From positions 434,001-498,000 of the forward strand of contig NZ_JAAOHY010000001.1 of NCBI RefSeq assembly GCF_011308835.1: 64,000 nucleotides of DNA, read 5' to 3'. This stretch comes from Paracoccus xiamenensis (GTDB lineage: Bacteria; Pseudomonadota; Alphaproteobacteria; Rhodobacterales; Rhodobacteraceae). Shown here in pieces: positions 63,127 to 64,000 of this stretch; position 1 is the first letter of the stretch, and each line of letters begins with the position of its first letter. A program made the position numbers and the translations under genes. The notes under the pieces are model-generated. The model was not told the DNA's origin, did no database searches, and was given only the letters and a program-made list of their open reading frames with translations.

Positions 63127-63875
63127 CTTCGATGTGACCGCAGCCACAGGATGTCGGTAGCGAAGGACCACAGGAGCAGTGCCAGCGCGAGCCGCGCGGC
63201 GATGATCGCCGAATCCGCAGGCAGGTCCGGGATTTGCAGCAAGGTCAGCGTTGCCAGCTGCACCACGCAGATCGCCTTGCGCCGCCAACGTGGCGGCAGC
63301 GGCCCTGCCAGCCATGGCCAAAGCACCGAGGCCGCGACAAAGACATAGCGGACAAGCCCCAGCGCCAGCACCTCGGCCCCTGCGGCGGTGCCGGAATAGG
63401 CGTGGATTGACAGGATCAGCGCCGTAAGCGCGTCGATCTCGATATCGAACCTGGCGCCAAAATCCGACGCCAGAGCGCTGCGCCGGGCAAGCCAGCCGTC
63501 GACCCCGTCAAGGCACAGTGCCGCGCCTGCAACCACTGCGACGGTCCACCCGCCGGGCGCCCCCGACAGCAGCGGCGCCAGCAGGGCGCAAACCAGCGCG
63601 CCGCGGATCAGCGTCACCGTGTTGGCGGGGCCGAAGCGATCATGGGGATGGTAAGGCCGCAGCCGGACCCGGACCACCAGCCAAAGCAGCAGGAACGCCA
63701 CCAGTGCAAGGATTTTGCCCCAGAGCCAGCCAGACGGCAGCACCGCGCCTGCGCAAAGAAAGACACCCAGCCCGGCCAGCCCGGCAAGGTTCAAACCAGC
63801 CTGCAAGTCATCGGCACGGGGGCGCCGGATTGAACCGTTCGCGCCTGTCCGTGCATGCCCGTCCAGATCGCTCAT
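63123..63875 (-). CDS. CDP-alcohol phosphatidyltransferase family protein
   Basis: A 250-aa inner-membrane enzyme with about six helices. The family signature D-G-x2-A-R-x8-G-x3-D-x3-D is complete (DGWLARR to DIEID). The family transfers a phosphatidyl or similar group from a CDP-activated donor to an alcohol. Its adjacent membrane hydrolase/transferase and glycosyltransferase suggest a lipid- or glycan-modifying role, an inference. The start at 63875 (MSDLDGHAR) is preferred; the longer frame to 63992 has no support. Confidence 0.88.
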   Translation of the reverse strand: MSDLDGHARTGANGSIRRPRADDLQAGLNLAGLAGLGVFLCAGAVLPSGWLWGKILALVAFLLLWLVVRVRLRPYHPHDRFGPANTVTLIRGALVCALLAPLLSGAPGGWTVAVVAGAALCLDGVDGWLARRSALASDFGARFDIEIDALTALILSIHAYSGTAAGAEVLALGLVRYVFVAASVLWPWLAGPLPPRWRRKAICVVQLATLTLLQIPDLPADSAIIAARLALALLLWSFATDILWLRSHRR

Positions 63876-63978
63876 CCCCGCAGCGTGCGGAATATGGCGG
63901 CAGGCGTCAAGCATCCTCGATAGATGTTTGAAAGCGGGGCCGATCCGGCTAACCTGAGGGCGAGGGAGGCCTGACCGG

Positions 63979-64000
63979 ATGATGCCAGGCACCGAAGGTT
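63979..64000 (+). CDS. Possible 5' end of the next gene
   Basis: ATG 63979 (followed by ATG 63982) lies nine bases after GGGAGG and is divergent from the CDP-alcohol gene. Only seven codons remain before the window ends, so identity cannot be judged. Confidence 0.3.

Overview
The window is GC-rich, almost fully coding DNA from an alphaproteobacterium, most likely Rhodobacteraceae and close to Paracoccus. The evidence is gene content: a DUF6446-glyS-alaS run, a DUF1127 protein, a DUF2842 protein, an NDUFS4-type complex I accessory subunit and a complete beta-hydroxyaspartate cycle cluster (bhcABCD plus divergent bhcR), a pathway characterised in Paracoccus denitrificans. No plasmid, phage, insertion sequence or CRISPR array was seen.

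Layout. Positions 1-15,500 hold housekeeping genes: glyS, alaS, purA, a quinone-reductase-like flavoprotein, thiamine pyrophosphokinase, an M19 dipeptidase, a ParA-type ATPase, two small I78 inhibitor-like lipoproteins, uvrB, a complex I subunit, an acetyltransferase and tRNA-Arg(TCT). Positions 15,600-21,300 hold an acyl-CoA synthetase/enoyl-CoA hydratase pair divergent from a TRAP transporter. Positions 21,300-36,000 form a purine-to-central-metabolism block: a LysR regulator, xdhABC, a purine permease and guanine deaminase, then the bhc cluster and ureidoglycolate lyase (allA). Purine breakdown ends in glyoxylate, which the beta-hydroxyaspartate cycle turns into oxaloacetate, so the grouping makes metabolic sense. 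Urate oxidase and allantoin-degrading enzymes are not in the window. Positions 36,200-42,960 hold a LacI-regulated sugar-alcohol operon: ABC transporter, polyol dehydrogenase and FGGY kinase, probably for ribitol.

Positions 43,000-56,930 are the least ordinary part. Four overlapping minus-strand genes encode exported proteins: a giant multicopper oxidase-like protein (about 2,506 aa), a propeller-like protein, a SCO-type copper chaperone with a Met/Gln-repeat N terminus, and a c-type cytochrome fused to a binding-protein-like domain. Divergent from them across a short AT-rich spacer is a 954-aa protein that joins a trypsin/V8-like serine protease, a papain-like cysteine protease with all catalytic residues at papain spacing, and a possible alpha/beta-hydrolase domain. 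The oxidase operon resembles the giant-oxidase systems linked to bacterial Mn(II) oxidation; the dual-protease neighbour is the strongest candidate for something undescribed.

Positions 56,995-63,900 hold a tightly overlapping minus-strand operon: a CDP-alcohol phosphotransferase, a membrane sulfatase/phosphoethanolamine-transferase-like protein and, after a 100-bp gap, an NMT1/THI5-type ABC importer with a fused double permease and a glycosyltransferase.
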